A DNA stretch of 64,000 nucleotides from Podospora bellae-mahoneyi (lineage: Eukaryota; Ascomycota; Sordariomycetes; Sordariales; Podosporaceae), in NCBI RefSeq assembly GCF_035222275.1, contig NC_085885.1, forward strand, positions 1,364,001-1,428,000. Direction: 5' to 3'. Within the stretch, counting starts at the first letter, position 1. Each line of letters opens with the position of its first letter. The notes below the pieces were generated by a model, which made no database searches, was not told the DNA's origin, and saw only the letters and a list, made by a program, of their open reading frames with translations. Positions 36,312-48,535 of the stretch are shown here, piece by piece. The position numbers were made by a program, and so were the translations under genes.

Positions 36312-36430
36312 ACATACAACACCGAGGATTCCCCAGTGGTCACCCACCTGAGTACTAGTTCGGCACTCAATTGCTTATCTAGGGGAGAGCGGACGGGATC
36401 CCGAGCTTTCAGTTGGTTATGGTCGTATGT
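36312..36430 (-). rRNA. 5S ribosomal RNA (second copy)
   Basis: On the minus strand a 119-base sequence opens ACATACGACC and ends GGTGTTGTATGT, with CTCGGGATCCCGTCCGCTCT and GTGACCACTGGGGAATCCTC inside. It is nearly identical to the 11948-12066 gene except near the helix II-III region. Its 3' flank (TTTTGCCTATTTTT, then GGACTCCACTTGACTCC) is also shared with that gene, which points to a duplication that carried flank along. Confidence 0.93.
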
Positions 36431-36799
36431 GATATTTCTGCGCAGGATCGGGGAATATGAGGTGGCTCTCAATGCCTGGCGAGGAGGGCTGCTGCTTTTG
36501 GTGTCAGTTCAATCAAGGTTGTGACAGACAATCCATTACACCAAAGACTGGCTTTCAAGTGATAGTTAGATTCTCGACCGTGTATCCTGGAATCTTGACT
36601 GTTGGTTCTTCAGGACATCTGGATCCGAGGCCTGCTGGCAGCCGCTTCTCACCTCTCTATATATGGAGTCCTGTGGTCATTTGTCATGATGGGCTTCATG
36701 CCCACCAGTGACTATACGAAAAGCGACCCCATTTGAGCCTCAGGTAGAGACGTTGAAAGTATGTCCGTGATATCATTACTCCTACAACCACCCCGCTCT
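36431..36799. other. Intergenic, 5S to FAD monooxygenase
   Basis: There is no gene; this is the 3' flank of the FAD monooxygenase. Confidence 0.5.
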
Positions 36800-38215
36800 C
36801 TACAAGCTAGCAAACAACTTCCCAAACCTCTCCCTCGCCTCCTTGACACAATCATTCGCATAAATCATCTTCTGCACGTCCGGACTAGCCCACTTGTCAG
36901 GCACCGACCCTGACTTTCCGTTCTCCTTGAATGCCTTGTCCCTCTCCTCCTTCGCCTTGCCCTCTCCCAAATGCAATACCCGTCCAGAGTGAGTCGCCAG
37001 ATCCACCAGCGCGGTACAGTGCGGCTTCCGCAACAACTCATACACCTTCAACGTCTTGGTAATCGTCTCCCCATCGTGAATCTTCTCCGCCGGAATCTCG
37101 CTCACAACCTCGGCCAAGACCGCCCCGTCCTCAATGGCCATAGCCGCACCCTGACTGAGATGCGGAAGCGTGGCATGGCACGCGTCCCCAACAAGAGCAA
37201 CCGACCCGTGAACCCAAGTAGGAAGAGGCTTGTGAATCCGCAGTTTCCACTCGCAGACTTCACCATCAGGTACGAGGTTAAGCATATCCTGCACCAGCGG
37301 GCAGAAAGTCTCAAACACCGACAGCATCTGCGATTTTGAGCCCTTGGTGGTATACGTCGCCGACGTGGCCGAGGCAAAGTTGGTATCCGGGTGAGCAGTC
37401 GAGATGTTGTAAATGTTGTGGTTAGAGACAGGATACGCAATAATATGCCTCCTCTCACCCACCCACCTCACCACAGTGTTGCTATCCAGCAACTTGATCA
37501 GCTCCGGAAAAGGGGCAAGCTGTTCCCTTGTGAGCATGATTCTATACGCAGCCTGGCCGGTGTCCTCCTCTTCCGTCTGCGTCAAGTTGTGCGACGCCCT
37601 GAGAAGGTGAGACCGGGTAGGGGATTTGATCCCATCCGCCGAAAGCAAAATATCGCATTCAACTGTGAACTCCTCTTCCTGAGCACGGGACCTGAAAATC
37701 AACGTTGGCTTGGGGGAGAAGGACGTGATGTTGACAAGGGATGTGCCAAAGTAGAATTTGATCGCCGGTTCCTTCAAGCAGCCGTTATACAGACTCCCCG
37801 CGAGGTTGGAGCGGTGACCGGTGAGATGAGGAAACCCATACTTCTCACGAATGTCAGGCATGGAGACGTGGGCGAGCTCTTCGTTTGTGCTGCCCTGTCT
37901 GATGCTGGTGGCTTGGACGTCGGTGGCTTCGGCTTCGATCTCGGGGGCTACTCCGAGGCGGTCGAGGACGCGCATGACGTTTGGTGGCATTTGGATTCCC
38001 GCGCCGACGAAGCCGAGGTTGGAGGCAGTTTCGTAGACGGAGATGTTTTTGAAGCCCTTTTTGGCGAAGGCGAGGGCGGTGCCTAAGCCTCCCATGCCTG
38101 AGAGGGTTGTTAGAGATCTGGGGGTGGGTCTGGAGGTTGTTTTGAGGGGGGACGTACCTGCGCCGATGACGACGATGCGCAGGTCATAGACGTCTGCGGC
38201 CGTGGAGTGAGGCAT
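36800..38215 (-). CDS. FAD-dependent monooxygenase, salicylate-hydroxylase type
   Basis: The two exons 38158-38215 and 36800-38097 give 451 residues. The intron (60 bp) is a multiple of three and has no stop, so an unspliced reading is also open, but only splicing restores the FAD-binding motif VVIGAGMGGLG (G18, G20, G23). Other flavoprotein hydroxylase marks are ADG with D174/G175 (the DG motif that contacts FAD and NAD(P)H) and VALVGDACHATLPHLSQGAA (the GD motif, about 323-324). There is no membrane segment. Such enzymes hydroxylate small aromatic acids using NAD(P)H and O2; the exact substrate cannot be told. No biosynthetic cluster is visible beside it. It is divergent from the channel gene, with about 2 kb between them. 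Confidence 0.88.
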   Translation of the reverse strand: MPHSTAADVYDLRIVVIGAGTSPLKTTSRPTPRSLTTLSGMGGLGTALAFAKKGFKNISVYETASNLGFVGAGIQMPPNVMRVLDRLGVAPEIEAEATDVQATSIRQGSTNEELAHVSMPDIREKYGFPHLTGHRSNLAGSLYNGCLKEPAIKFYFGTSLVNITSFSPKPTLIFRSRAQEEEFTVECDILLSADGIKSPTRSHLLRASHNLTQTEEEDTGQAAYRIMLTREQLAPFPELIKLLDSNTVVRWVGERRHIIAYPVSNHNIYNISTAHPDTNFASATSATYTTKGSKSQMLSVFETFCPLVQDMLNLVPDGEVCEWKLRIHKPLPTWVHGSVALVGDACHATLPHLSQGAAMAIEDGAVLAEVVSEIPAEKIHDGETITKTLKVYELLRKPHCTALVDLATHSGRVLHLGEGKAKEERDKAFKENGKSGSVPDKWASPDVQKMIYANDCVKEARERFGKLFASL

Positions 38216-40182
38216 CTTGATGTTGTTTTGGTGACAATGCTATTCAGGGGTAGGTATCTTTGGACTGAAATAGGGGGCAGGTGTTTAGCGATTTGTCCAA
38301 GAGGTGATGTTGTGGGATGTCACTGTGTCAAGAGCTGAAGCAGTCAACAAGAACCACGAGAAAATAAATGATATTCAGCGGATATATAGCTCTCTACACG
38401 ACCTGGGGGGCCATGCCTCGGCAGCTGGTCTGGTGGGCAATATCCATCACAGATTGGTGTGGACATTCGCGCTGTTGGATCAACAGCGGAACGGCAGTGG
38501 GGATGGCAAATGCATGTATATTTCTTACTCGCAGAATCACGGCATTCCGAACTCTTGAACTAAGCTTCTCTACCAGCTGCCAAAGGGTTCAGTTCAGATC
38601 GGAAGTGTGGGGTGAGTGAACTGCGGGCGTGCGGATGCGGGGAAAACTTGTCTCCAGTCGGCTGCGGAGAAATCTGGATCGGGTCGTGGATCTTCCCCAG
38701 AGAAGCTGAGGAAAATGGATTTGCCGGAGTCGCGGTTGAGACTTCGGAATTGCAGCGTGGAAACACAACCAGGCCGGTCCTGCCGGTTGCCTCTGGGATC
38801 GTGAGGTGCAGACTATGGCTTTGACCTGGGTCACACAGCTGACCGCCCAAACCGAGTGTTATAGCTACCGTAAATCCGTCGGCAATCTGCACAGAGATAA
38901 AGTTAGAATGAAATGGAGAAGTCTCTGATTCCTTTGCAATGGTTACTAGACTGGTCTTCCACACATATCGACAATATGGTAGAAATATATCGACCTGGAA
39001 ATCGGAGCTTTTAAAACCCCCGCATTTTGTGCTCTAGTGCATGTGCCACAGCTTATCCCCCGCATTCCAGCGGCCAGCCATCGCCGTCATCGGCCTTGTC
39101 AGCGAATTTGATGAGAACGTTATCTGATGGAAGTGGGCTTACTGGGATGGTAGGTAACAATAGGGAGCACTTCTCTGCCAGTACATATATATACCAAACC
39201 AGGTAGCCGGGACTGCGGAGGTTGAGATGCCGCGAATGCATAAAGCACTACATCATCGCCCGTAATCGTATTTATGCCATGTTTTCATTTGAGGTTATGC
39301 TGGCCATTGTGCTGCCCGAGACGGGCCTCCCCCACCAAAGGCAGGCGTGTGTGGGTCTTTTCAGATGAATGACGACGGGCCGCCCAACCACGCGGGAAGG
39401 GAAATGCTTGAAACATGTTTCACGGGAAGAGAGAGGGACGATTTCCTGGGACAAAGCAATCAGTAGCTAAAAACAGATGGATTTACTATGGCAGCGATAG
39501 CTTAGCAGATCTGCTGGCAGATTTCAACAAAGGGAAAATGTGAAGCGCGCGTCTATCTCTTGAGTCACTTGCCCCATCGAACAACGATTCGAGGGCGCGC
39601 GCCACAGGTACAATCATGGTTGCTCTCCAGGAACAGAGTGGCACAGTTGCAGCAAAGAGTGGGAAGCGATCAACTGGACAGCAGCAGCCGCCGACGTCAC
39701 TTGCAGTTCCTGAGACGCAGCCAATCACACCCTTGTATTGGCCAACATGCTCGAAGCGACCCAGCTGGCTAGCAGGGTTCCCATGGGGTTTCAAGCCGCC
39801 GTTGGGGGCCTCAAAAAGCTTCCAGGGCATCATTTCAACTCTGGAGCTCCTCTTATCTCAACATATCCATGAGTGCTGGCCGGCACGAGATCGACAAGAG
39901 CACCAAGCCGGGTCGACGGCCGTCCAGTTCCACCTAGTCATACCCCCGTACTTGTACACCGCAGTTCTGCTTTGGTTTTTATTATTGCTCAATCTTCGTC
40001 CTACTCAGCATACACACCGCTCCCGTCTACAACGCGCCTTGACGGGAACTTTAACACCACGCCGTGACAACCCCTTTTATGCACGGACTACGATAGTTGA
40101 CCATCGCTCTCGCCGCGGCAGGTTCACGCTGCGGAGCTTCCACGATAACAATACGATCCATACATTCTTCTAGCCGCTCAAC
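38216..40182. other. Divergent promoter region, 2 kb
   Basis: It separates the FAD monooxygenase (minus) from the channel gene (plus). No gene is supported. A TATATAGC element near 38383 could serve the monooxygenase. CGG triplets, possible Zn2Cys6 regulator sites, are frequent at 38630-38800, but I cannot show that they are sites. Confidence 0.45.
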
Positions 40183-43100
40183 ATGGCTACCCCTACCCCG
40201 GACGTCACCGACCCGGTGACGGAGACGTTATCGACGATAGCGTCGGTGTCCACGTCCCTCTTGGAAACGATATTGTCTTCGTCAACAGAGGCGCTATCGA
40301 CAACATCAACGCAGGCTGCCACGACAACGAGCAGCAGCGCAGCCGAAGCGCCTACTGGGCCAACGGACGGGCGGCCAGGATCAGGACAGCAGGACCGTGG
40401 AATAAGTTTAGTGGCTTTTGTGACTGCATTGGCCGCTTCGTTGATTGTTTTCGGAGTGCAGATGGGCTTCTTTTTGCTATTACGGAACAAGCTGGTCAGA
40501 ATCTTGTGCGTACCTCCATCATCTCCGCCTTCATATCCAACCCCTCTTCTTTCTGTTGCGTTTCTAAGGCGCTAACTGGGTACCGCGATGATAGCAAGCC
40601 GAAAACCTACCTGGTTCCCGAACGCGAAAGAACCGAACCACCACCCGCCAGCCATTTTGCACTCATTTATAAGCTCATGGCGTTCAGGGATCGCGAGATC
40701 ATCAAGAAATGTGGACTCGACGCCTACTTCTTCCTACGATATCTACAGACTTTATTGATCATCTTTATTCCTATCGCTCTCGTCGTCATTCCGATCTTGG
40801 TACCTATCAACTTTGTTGGCGGACTCGGCAAATCGGTTGTTGAGGATTTGAAGGATGATGATGGCAACCCTATCAACAAGACTAATCTAGACCTGCCAAC
40901 CGGATTAGACACGCTAGCCTGGGGCAACGTTCCCCCGGAAAAGCAACATCGGAGATGGGCTCACCTGATCCTCGCGCTTCTTGTCATTATCTGGGTCTGC
41001 GGTGTGTTCTTCTTCGAACTTCGCGTATACGTCAAGATCCGACAGGACTACTTGACCAGCGCCGAACACAGATTACGAGCCTCGGCGAATACGGTCCTTG
41101 TGAGCTCCATACCGGACAAGTGGCTCAGCGAGGAGGCCCTGAGAGGTCTATTTGATGTATTTCCGGGGGGCATTAGAAATGTCTGGTTGACGCGGGATTT
41201 CACACCACTCCTCGCCAAAATTCACAAACGCGATGCTATTCACAAGCAACTCGAGGCAGCCGAGAGCGACCTCATCCGGGAGGCGAAGCGCAGGCAGTTG
41301 AGACAGGCTAAGGAAGGCGGACTGAGGCAGCGCTTCACTTCTGAAGGCAGAGCAAATAAAGTTCAACGAGCACAACAAGCAAAGGCTCAGAACTTGGAGG
41401 CTCAACGGCGCGCTGAAGGCCCCGGAGGCTTGAGCGCCAACACTCCAAGAATCCCGCACAGTGTGCAAGAAGAGGTGGCGGAGGAAAAGAAGCCGGAGGG
41501 CGATCTCACTGATGTGCAGGAGGAGGGATCCGAGGATACCGAGGCCGATAATCAGCGCGGCAATCCTCTCACCAAAATTGGACGCGGCTTGGGTAAGGGC
41601 CTGGGCAAGGGCGCCGCGGTGGTCAGCGGGGCCGGACTTGGTATTCTCGGAGGAGCAAAGGCTGTTGGAAAAGGCATCGACAATGAGTTGGAAAGGTCTG
41701 GAGGGTTCACCGTGATCAGTCAACCCGAGGGGCGAGCTCCGTCTCCTGGTAACTCGCCTACCTCGGATGTTTCGTCCCCACGAAGAGCCCAGATTGCCGT
41801 CGACGAGGACGACAAGCCTAGAACGTCGTACGCCTCCGAGAGGCCACTTACCCAGTCCACCAGGCATCACCACACGACATCCAACGCCACCAACGAGACC
41901 GACTCAAGGCACGACGATTTTAACCCCAGAAGCTTTGGAAACACAACTCGAAAGGCTACCAACATGGACGAGATGATTGTGAATAAGAAGACGTATTGGT
42001 TCCAGTTTTGGAAGCCACCAACTGGCAGCTATGCATCCCCAATCCCCCAGGGGTACGAGGGTGGCGAGTACCCGTGGATCAAGACAGAGAAGAAGTCATT
42101 CTGGGAGAAATTCAAGAGCTCATTGCCTTGGGTCGAAGATGAATCCGATCCGGTGGAATACCCACCGGCTTATAACTACGACTACAGGACGCACCCAGAA
42201 GATGGTGCTGAGTGGACGAAGTGGCTCAAACCAAAGAACCGCCCACAACACCGTGTAGCGAATTTCGATTGGACCCCTGACTGGTTGCCTGGTCTGCCTT
42301 TCATCAACAAGAAAGTCGACACCATCTACTGGTGCAGAGAACAGCTGGCCCAACTCAACATGGAGATTGAGCAAGACCAGCAAAACCCCGAACGCTACCC
42401 TGTCATGAACTCGGCATTCATCCAGTTCAATCATCAAGTGGCTGCCCATATGGCTTGCCAGTCAGTAACTCACCACGTACCGAAACACATGGCCCCCCGT
42501 ATGGTTGAGATATCGCCCGACGATGTCATCTGGGACAACATGGCCATAATGTGGTGGAGCGCATGGCTTCGAAGGGCGGTTGTGTTTCTTGTCGTGGCAG
42601 GCATGATTATCCTCTGGGCTATCCCCGTTGCCTGGACAGCCTCGCTGTCACAAATAGACGCGTTGCTCAAGCAATATCCATGGCTTAGCTTCATTAACAG
42701 CAGCGAGACACTCACGAACATCGTCAAGGCCGTGGCTGGTGTGTTACCCGCCATTGTGCTGGCCATCCTGCTGGCGCTTGTCCCTGTCGTCCTCGACCTT
42801 CTGGCGGAATTTCAAGGAGAGAAGACGGGATCCTTGAAGTCAGAAATGGTCCAGATCTATTATTTCGCCTTCCTCTTTACCCAAGTCTTCCTCGTTGTCT
42901 CTATTGCAGCAGGTACCTTCCAGGTCCTAGAGGAGCTGGGGAAAAGTCCGCAGGAAACGCCTAACATTCTAGCCCAGAACATTCCCAAAGCTGCTAACTA
43001 CTTTTTCTCCTACATGATTCTCCAGGCTTTGTCCACGAGTTCGGGTACCTTGCTGCAGATCGGAACACTCGCCGTTTGGTATTTCTGGGCTCGGATCGTC

Positions 43101-44162
43101 GACAACACAGCGCGGGCAAAGTGGATTCGGAACACGCAGCTCCCGCACATCAACTGGGGCTCCTTCTTCCCCGTGTACACGAACTTCGCCTGCATCGCCC
43201 TCATCTACTCTATCGCCGCGCCCATCATTTCCATCTTCGCCATCATCACATTTGGTCTTCTATGGGTCGCTCACCGGTACAATATGTTGTACGTCACGCG
43301 CTTCAAGACCGACACCGGCGGTGTGCTTTATCCACGAGCAATCAATCAGACATTCACCGGGCTGTATGTCATGGAGCTTTGCCTCGTGGGTTTGTTCTTC
43401 TTGGCTCAGGATGAGAACAACAAGCCAGCCTGCATTCCTCAGGCTCTGATCATGGTTGTCACACTCTTTCTCACCGCGCTGTACCAATACATCCTTAATG
43501 CGTCGTTTGGTCCGCTGTTCCGGTACCTGCCCATCACCTTTGAAGACGAGGCTGTCCTCCGCGACGAAGCTTTCCGACGAGCACAGGAGCGCCGACTCGG
43601 CCTCTACGACGACGATGAAAATACCCATCTCAACGGCGTTAACGGCACCGGCGATGGCGAGGACATTGAGCTCGAGAAAATCGGCCACCACAAACGCTCC
43701 CACTCCCGAACGGGGACCGTCATGTCCAAGATGACCCACGCGGGACAGTGGGCTGCCAAGGGCGGAAAGCAGATTAGACGTGCTACTGGCAAGACTAACC
43801 AGGCGATCCGCACCGCGGCCGACTACCGCAAACAGAAGCGGCAAAAGGACCTCGAGGCTCAGCGCGCGATGGGTGATGCTTTGTACGGGGGTTATTGTGA
43901 TGCTGTGGAGGACTTGACGGCGGAGGAGAGGGATGTTTTGGTACGCAAGGCGTTTCAGCATTCGGCGATGCGGGCGAGGAGGCCAATTGTGTGGATTCCG
44001 AGGGATGATTTGGGGGTGAGCGATGACGAGATTGGGAGGACGAATGAGTTTAGCCAGTATGTTTCGATTACGAACGAGGGGACGGCGCTGGATAGCGAGG
44101 TGAGGGTGGTGTATGGGAAGAATCCGCCGGACTTTTCGGATGTGGATTTGATTAACCTATGA
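40183..44162 (+). CDS. CSC1/OSCA-type calcium-permeable stress-gated channel (DUF221/RSN1 family)
   Basis: The exons 40183-40505 and 40595-44162 give 1296 residues. Homologues (yeast Csc1, plant OSCA, animal TMEM63) form cation channels opened by osmotic or mechanical stress. After a Ser/Thr-rich N-terminus comes a first membrane helix ([20 protein letters not shown]), then two more around [20 protein letters not shown] and [18 protein letters not shown] cytosolic domain starts [20 protein letters not shown]. The multi-helix channel core runs from about residue 758 to 1080 and includes [18 protein letters not shown] and [17 protein letters not shown] disordered insert at about 330-560 with a Gly-rich repeat ([18 protein letters not shown]) splits the cytosolic domain and makes the protein longer than many relatives. 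The C-terminal tail is charged. The intron joins VRIF to [11 protein letters not shown]. Confidence 0.92.
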
Positions 44163-45167
44163 GGAAAAGGGGTGAGGAGGATGAAGTTGATGATAATGGG
44201 ATATATGATGGGGGCGGTAGAGACGGGGGGTTGTACAGATACTTGTGAAAGGGAAATACCCAGGTGTTGTTTTGTTTTGTTTTCTAATTGTGTTCTTTAT
44301 TGCTTATTTTTTGGTTAGTAAGGAGGATGATATTGGATACAATTGGATGGAGAGGGAGAAAAGAAGAAGAAGAAGAAGAAAAGGAAGCATTAGACCATGC
44401 GTGGCATATCTGTAATGAAGCATACGGCATATCATCGTTTGTTTTTGTTGTAGATGTAGATGGGGTGAATAATGTTGGGGTATATATATCCTTGATCGCA
44501 TTCTGGTTTTTGGGGCGCGTTTAGTGATTGAATGTTCAATTTACATACCATACATAATAGACAGCGCTTGCTTGTTCAGGCGAAGAAGAAAGTTATACCA
44601 TGTCTCTGCTCTAAAGCTCGTGTGTCTGGCCGAGGTATTACTTGTTCCAATCTTCTCATCGAGTCAGGACGAAGAGATTCTTGTGAGGCTGGAATCAATT
44701 ATCGTCGGTCAGTGATGGGAAAAAAGACTGAGGACATAATCCATGATACAAAATTACACTTTCATTCTTGATCTACAATACGAGTAATGCGACATAAACG
44801 CCACAACTAAAAGCCAGACAACCCATCATGAAAACATAAGGTTGAAAAGAAAAGCAAAACACCAAAGACTTTTAACCGAATCAAGAAAACCAAGCCAAAC
44901 GCAATAATCTATCAAACGTATAGAAACGTATAGAAAACCATAGCTCATGCTGTCTAGTCGTATCACAATCTCAACATCTCACCTGTCATGGTTTCCCATG
45001 TCTAGGGTTAGGGTTCCAGTCTGGTTGAACCAGGGTGCTCCGAGCCGGGCAGGGTTTGGTCATTTGCTTCCTGTACCTAGCTTTTCCCTCTCTTAGCTTC
45101 CCCACGCGACCTTGTTGTATCGACCTCAGTTGCTAACATAACCATTTTTTCATCAACATTTACACCT
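44163..45167. other. Intergenic between convergent genes
   Basis: No gene is seen. A GAA-rich run lies at 44362-44383. This region holds both 3' ends. Confidence 0.5.
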
Positions 45168-46426
45168 TCAAATCTCCGCCTTTCTGACCTTCTCCCCTTT
45201 CTCCTGCAACCTCTTTCCATCCTGCTGCATCCTCTCGCCCATCTTTTCACCCGCCTTACCAACCTGATCCTTCAGGCCAACCACCTCCTCCATGATCCAG
45301 TTTCCCGCCTCTCCCACAACCCCATTCACCACCCCTTTGGCATCGTCCACAACTCCATTCACAACCTGCTTCGCGTCACCCACAACACCACCCACAACCT
45401 GCCTGCCCTGCTGCACCACCTCCCGTCCTTGATCCATAACCTCTCTTCCCTCCTGTCTCAGCTCCCGTCCCTTCTGCTTGCCGATCCCCACCGCCTCATA
45501 GGCAAGCTGCATCAAAGGGCCGAGAAGGATTGCTCCGAAAACGCAAAAGACAGCAGCACATACCTGCCAAATGCCGTACATCATGGATCCCGGGGCGAGG
45601 GAGATGAACTTGAGGAACTCCGTGACCTGGTAGAGATCCTCCTGGTGGGTGATGTAGTACTTCACATCATCCTGACCACTCTGACCCTGACTGCCGCTGG
45701 CGGTGCCACTCTGCTTCAACTTTTGCAGCTTATTGCTGCCATTGGCTCCAGCAGGGACGGTGATTGGGCTGGAGGGGGCAGACGCCTCTCCTGCGGCGAC
45801 CTCGCTGAAGGAGGGCTTCTCCCCTTCTTGGATGAGATGGCGGGTCTCAGAGGCAGCGTCATAAAGTGTCTCGCCGTCGGTAGAGGCTTCACTGGGGGGA
45901 TGATGGGGGAGGGGCTCGACGAGGAGGTTGGTAGCTGTACCGTTGACGGTGGGTTGTTGCTGGGAAGAGAAAGAGCGGGGCTCGAGGGAGAGGAGAGAGA
46001 CGAGCTCTACCCGGCGGGCATTGTGGAAGGGGAGGAACCAGATGGAGAAGTCTTGGTTGAGGCGAACGTAAAGGGTGTTGGTCTTGTGGTCGAAGGTGAC
46101 GGAGGTGATGGAGAGGGAGATGCGAGGGGAGAGGAGCTTGTACCTGTGACATACGAAGTTAGATCACAGTGGGATAAGGGTAAAGGGGAAGGGGGAAAGG
46201 GGAAGACGGACCATCGGTAGATGGCAATGATGAAAGCTCTGGAATCGAGGTTCGTGGTATTGGTGAAAGGAATCTGTTTATCTTTGAAAGAAGGCACCCG
46301 ACAAAACGGGTGAGTAAAAGAAGCGCCCTTCGCAAAATATTTGAAAATCGTCCGTGCCTGCTCGTCCGCGTTGCCCTGGGTAAGGGAGCGGATCACGTTC
46401 TTGATATCGTTGACTGGGTGATCCAT
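45168..46426 (-). CDS. SigF/NTF2-like domain membrane protein
   Basis: The exons 46212-46426 and 45168-46143 give 396 residues. The N-terminal 160 residues fit the fungal SigF-like NTF2-like family as I recall it: MDHPVNDIKNVIRSLTQGN, FTHPFCRVPSF, SRAFIIAIYRWYKLLSP across the intron, and LYVRLNQDFSIWF. A disordered middle is followed by one strong membrane helix at about 261-285 (MYGIWQVCAAVFCVFGAILL). The C-terminal 100 residues are made of 11-residue-like amphipathic repeats (GREVMDQGREVVQQGRQVV, then VVNGVV units), a pattern seen in lipid-surface or stress proteins. A role at the ER or lipid droplets is only an inference. The start is the ATG at 46424-46426. Confidence 0.82.
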
Positions 46427-47080
46427 GATGTTCGTTGCTGCTTGATGTTCTTTAACTCTTGTTCTTGTTACAGTGGAAGTTGAAGTTGAGGAGAAAAATT
46501 GCACGGGGATGTCCAATTCAAATAGTAACCTAAACGTCATGCCAGAGCTCTTACGGACCATCAAGCGCTTTCACATGCCACTGATAGCTTGACGTTTGCG
46601 TGTGGAATGAACCACCTTCAAGCTCTCCTGGTGATGTCATTACCTCTCAAAGTGGGGTCCCGGAGATTTTCCAGCATGTGGGTAAGACACGGGAAGCGCT
46701 GGGAAACGGCTCTAACGCAGGGGTTGATCGCCGGCTCCGGTAAGCGCCAAGCCCGGGCTTTTTGCTGCCGAAGCTTTAATCTGGTGGTGATGCCATGGTT
46801 GACATTAGTTCCTGCGGTAGCTCTGGGCTTGGAGAAGAGGAAAAGCTTTGCTCTAATGACGAGGTAGCTACAAAAAAAACATTGGAAGCTGAGATAAATC
46901 CCTACCGAACCTCCCTTGCATGATCGAGATGCAAACATTTTGCTGTCAGAAACCCACAATCCACCCATCTTTTGAACCATCCAAAGTTCCTGCAGTCCGA
47001 AATATTCGTCAGTTCAACCCATCATCATCCAATGTCATTATATACCAACCATCATCATCATCGTCATGCCCACCCACCCA
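46427..47080. other. Intergenic
   Basis: No gene is seen. Upstream DNA of the NTF2-like gene; ATC-rich short repeats lie at 47052-47066. Confidence 0.5.
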
Positions 47081-47791
47081 CTACCTCCTATGACTACTCG
47101 ATCTCCTCACCTCCACCACCCTAGCATCGCCCCCAGCAAACCTCTCCGGATCAACCTCCCTGTACCCACTACTCCTCCTTTCCTGACTCCGAATCCTACT
47201 CCTCTCCCTCCTCCTCCCCCCGCCTCTCACCGGTGAATGCTCCTCAATAACAACAACCTCATCCTCCACCGTCCCCGTATCATCATCACTAACTTCCACC
47301 ACCCTCCTCACCCCTCCCCCTCCCCCCCTAGAATAACTCCTCCTCCTCTCCTCGAGAATCACACTCTCCATCCCACCCCCCGTCCGCTCCTCCACAATCA
47401 CCGGTCCCCTAGACTGCTCCCTCGTCGTCCTCGTAATCTCAATATCCCTCGTCCTCCTCCTCTCCCCCCGCGAATGCGCCCGGTGGTGGTGCGACTTGCG
47501 TGTAACGACCGACGCCGTCCCCTCAGTTGTGGAGTCCATATTGCCAATGTTAATGCACGTGTAGACCAGGTAGAGAACCAAGCAAAACCCAGCGACAGAA
47601 CCGAGGACGATGCCCGCGATGGCGCCGGGGGTGAGGGAGGTGTACAGTGCGCCGTAGGAGGCGGGGATCGTGTCGGTGGGAGTTTGTCGTGAGACGAGAA
47701 GGAGCAGCGATCGAGCGCGAAGGAGGAGTGAGGACGACGCATGGTATAGTGATGTTCGTGGTGGTGGTGGTGGTGGTGGTATTGGCGCCAT
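47081..47791 (-). CDS. Single-pass membrane protein with Arg-rich cytosolic tail
   Basis: One exon of 236 residues, if the start at 47791 is used. It has a Pro-run (MAPIPPPPPPP), a hydrophobic stretch, then ASYGALYTSLTPGAIAGIVLGSVAGF and a membrane helix (about 56-79, IAGIVLGSVAGFCLVLYLVY). A long tail rich in Arg, Ser and Glu with RRRERSRIRSQERRSS-like runs follows. I recall the TSLTPGAIAGIVLGSVAGF block from many small ascomycete membrane proteins of unknown role. The frame stays open 177 codons further upstream (to 48322), but that stretch shows no motif and would bury the Pro-rich N-terminus, so I take it as leader or chance. Confidence 0.68.
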   Translation of the reverse strand: MAPIPPPPPPPRTSLYHASSSLLLRARSLLLLVSRQTPTDTIPASYGALYTSLTPGAIAGIVLGSVAGFCLVLYLVYTCINIGNMDSTTEGTASVVTRKSHHHRAHSRGERRRTRDIEITRTTREQSRGPVIVEERTGGGMESVILEERRRSYSRGGGGGVRRVVEVSDDDTGTVEDEVVVIEEHSPVRGGGRRRERSRIRSQERRSSGYREVDPERFAGGDARVVEVRRSSSHRR

Positions 47792-48535
47792 TGCCGCGCT
47801 TTCTCTGTACAGCGCTGATGATATTCCGCTCGTTCGGTGGGTGGTATCTGAGTCGTTTGTCGCGACGAACACACGGTCGGTTATGTCGGCCGGCTCACAA
47901 GTCTCCTCAGGTCGCGCGCACAAGTCTTGAAGAAATTGCGGGGGTGGTGTCGCGTCCCAACTGGCAATGTCCTCGTCTGTGAAGAAAGAGCTGATGTATC
48001 GTCTGTTTCTTTCAAGCCAAAATCTCGGCGCAACTGGTCGATTTCTCGTGTGAGTTCTCGACGCGATTGACAGAAAATGAAAATCAAGGGTCCAGCGTCT
48101 ACAGCACGCAAGCACCAACGTCAGCCTCGAAGCGCGCGACGTTCTCCAAGCTGATTGGATAAATGTAACTCCGTGTAAGCTGCCCAGCTTGATGGACTCT
48201 GGGATCGCGGTCAGAAAGTTGGCTATATCAGCTTCAATCGTTCTGGTGCCTAACTGACCCCCCTCGACAAACACGTCCAGGAGGATGTTATTTACAGAAT
48301 TCCCGCTGCCTGTTGGTTTCATGAAGAAATGCGCCAGTCATCTCAAGTCCGGGTGGAACCTCAATTGCGGCGCAGACATCCCCGCCATTAACGGGAGGTT
48401 GGGGATTGGTCCACTTCCTGAGCCTTACAGAAATCTTGGCGATGGGATGGAAGGGCTCCCTTGTGGTGATCACTCTTATGAAGATGTCTCTACACTACAC
48501 AACGCTTGCTTGCCATACCTATATATGCCTTCATC
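47792..48535. other. Upstream of the membrane protein gene and 3' flank of tsc1
   Basis: It contains an open frame continuous with the downstream gene but no supported domain. Confidence 0.45.

Noticed and set aside
41148-41873. 241-codon minus-strand frame
   Set aside because: It is a shadow of the channel gene insert.
47792-48322. In-frame N-terminal extension of the single-pass membrane protein
   Set aside because: There is no conserved-looking sequence, and the family-like start is at 47791.
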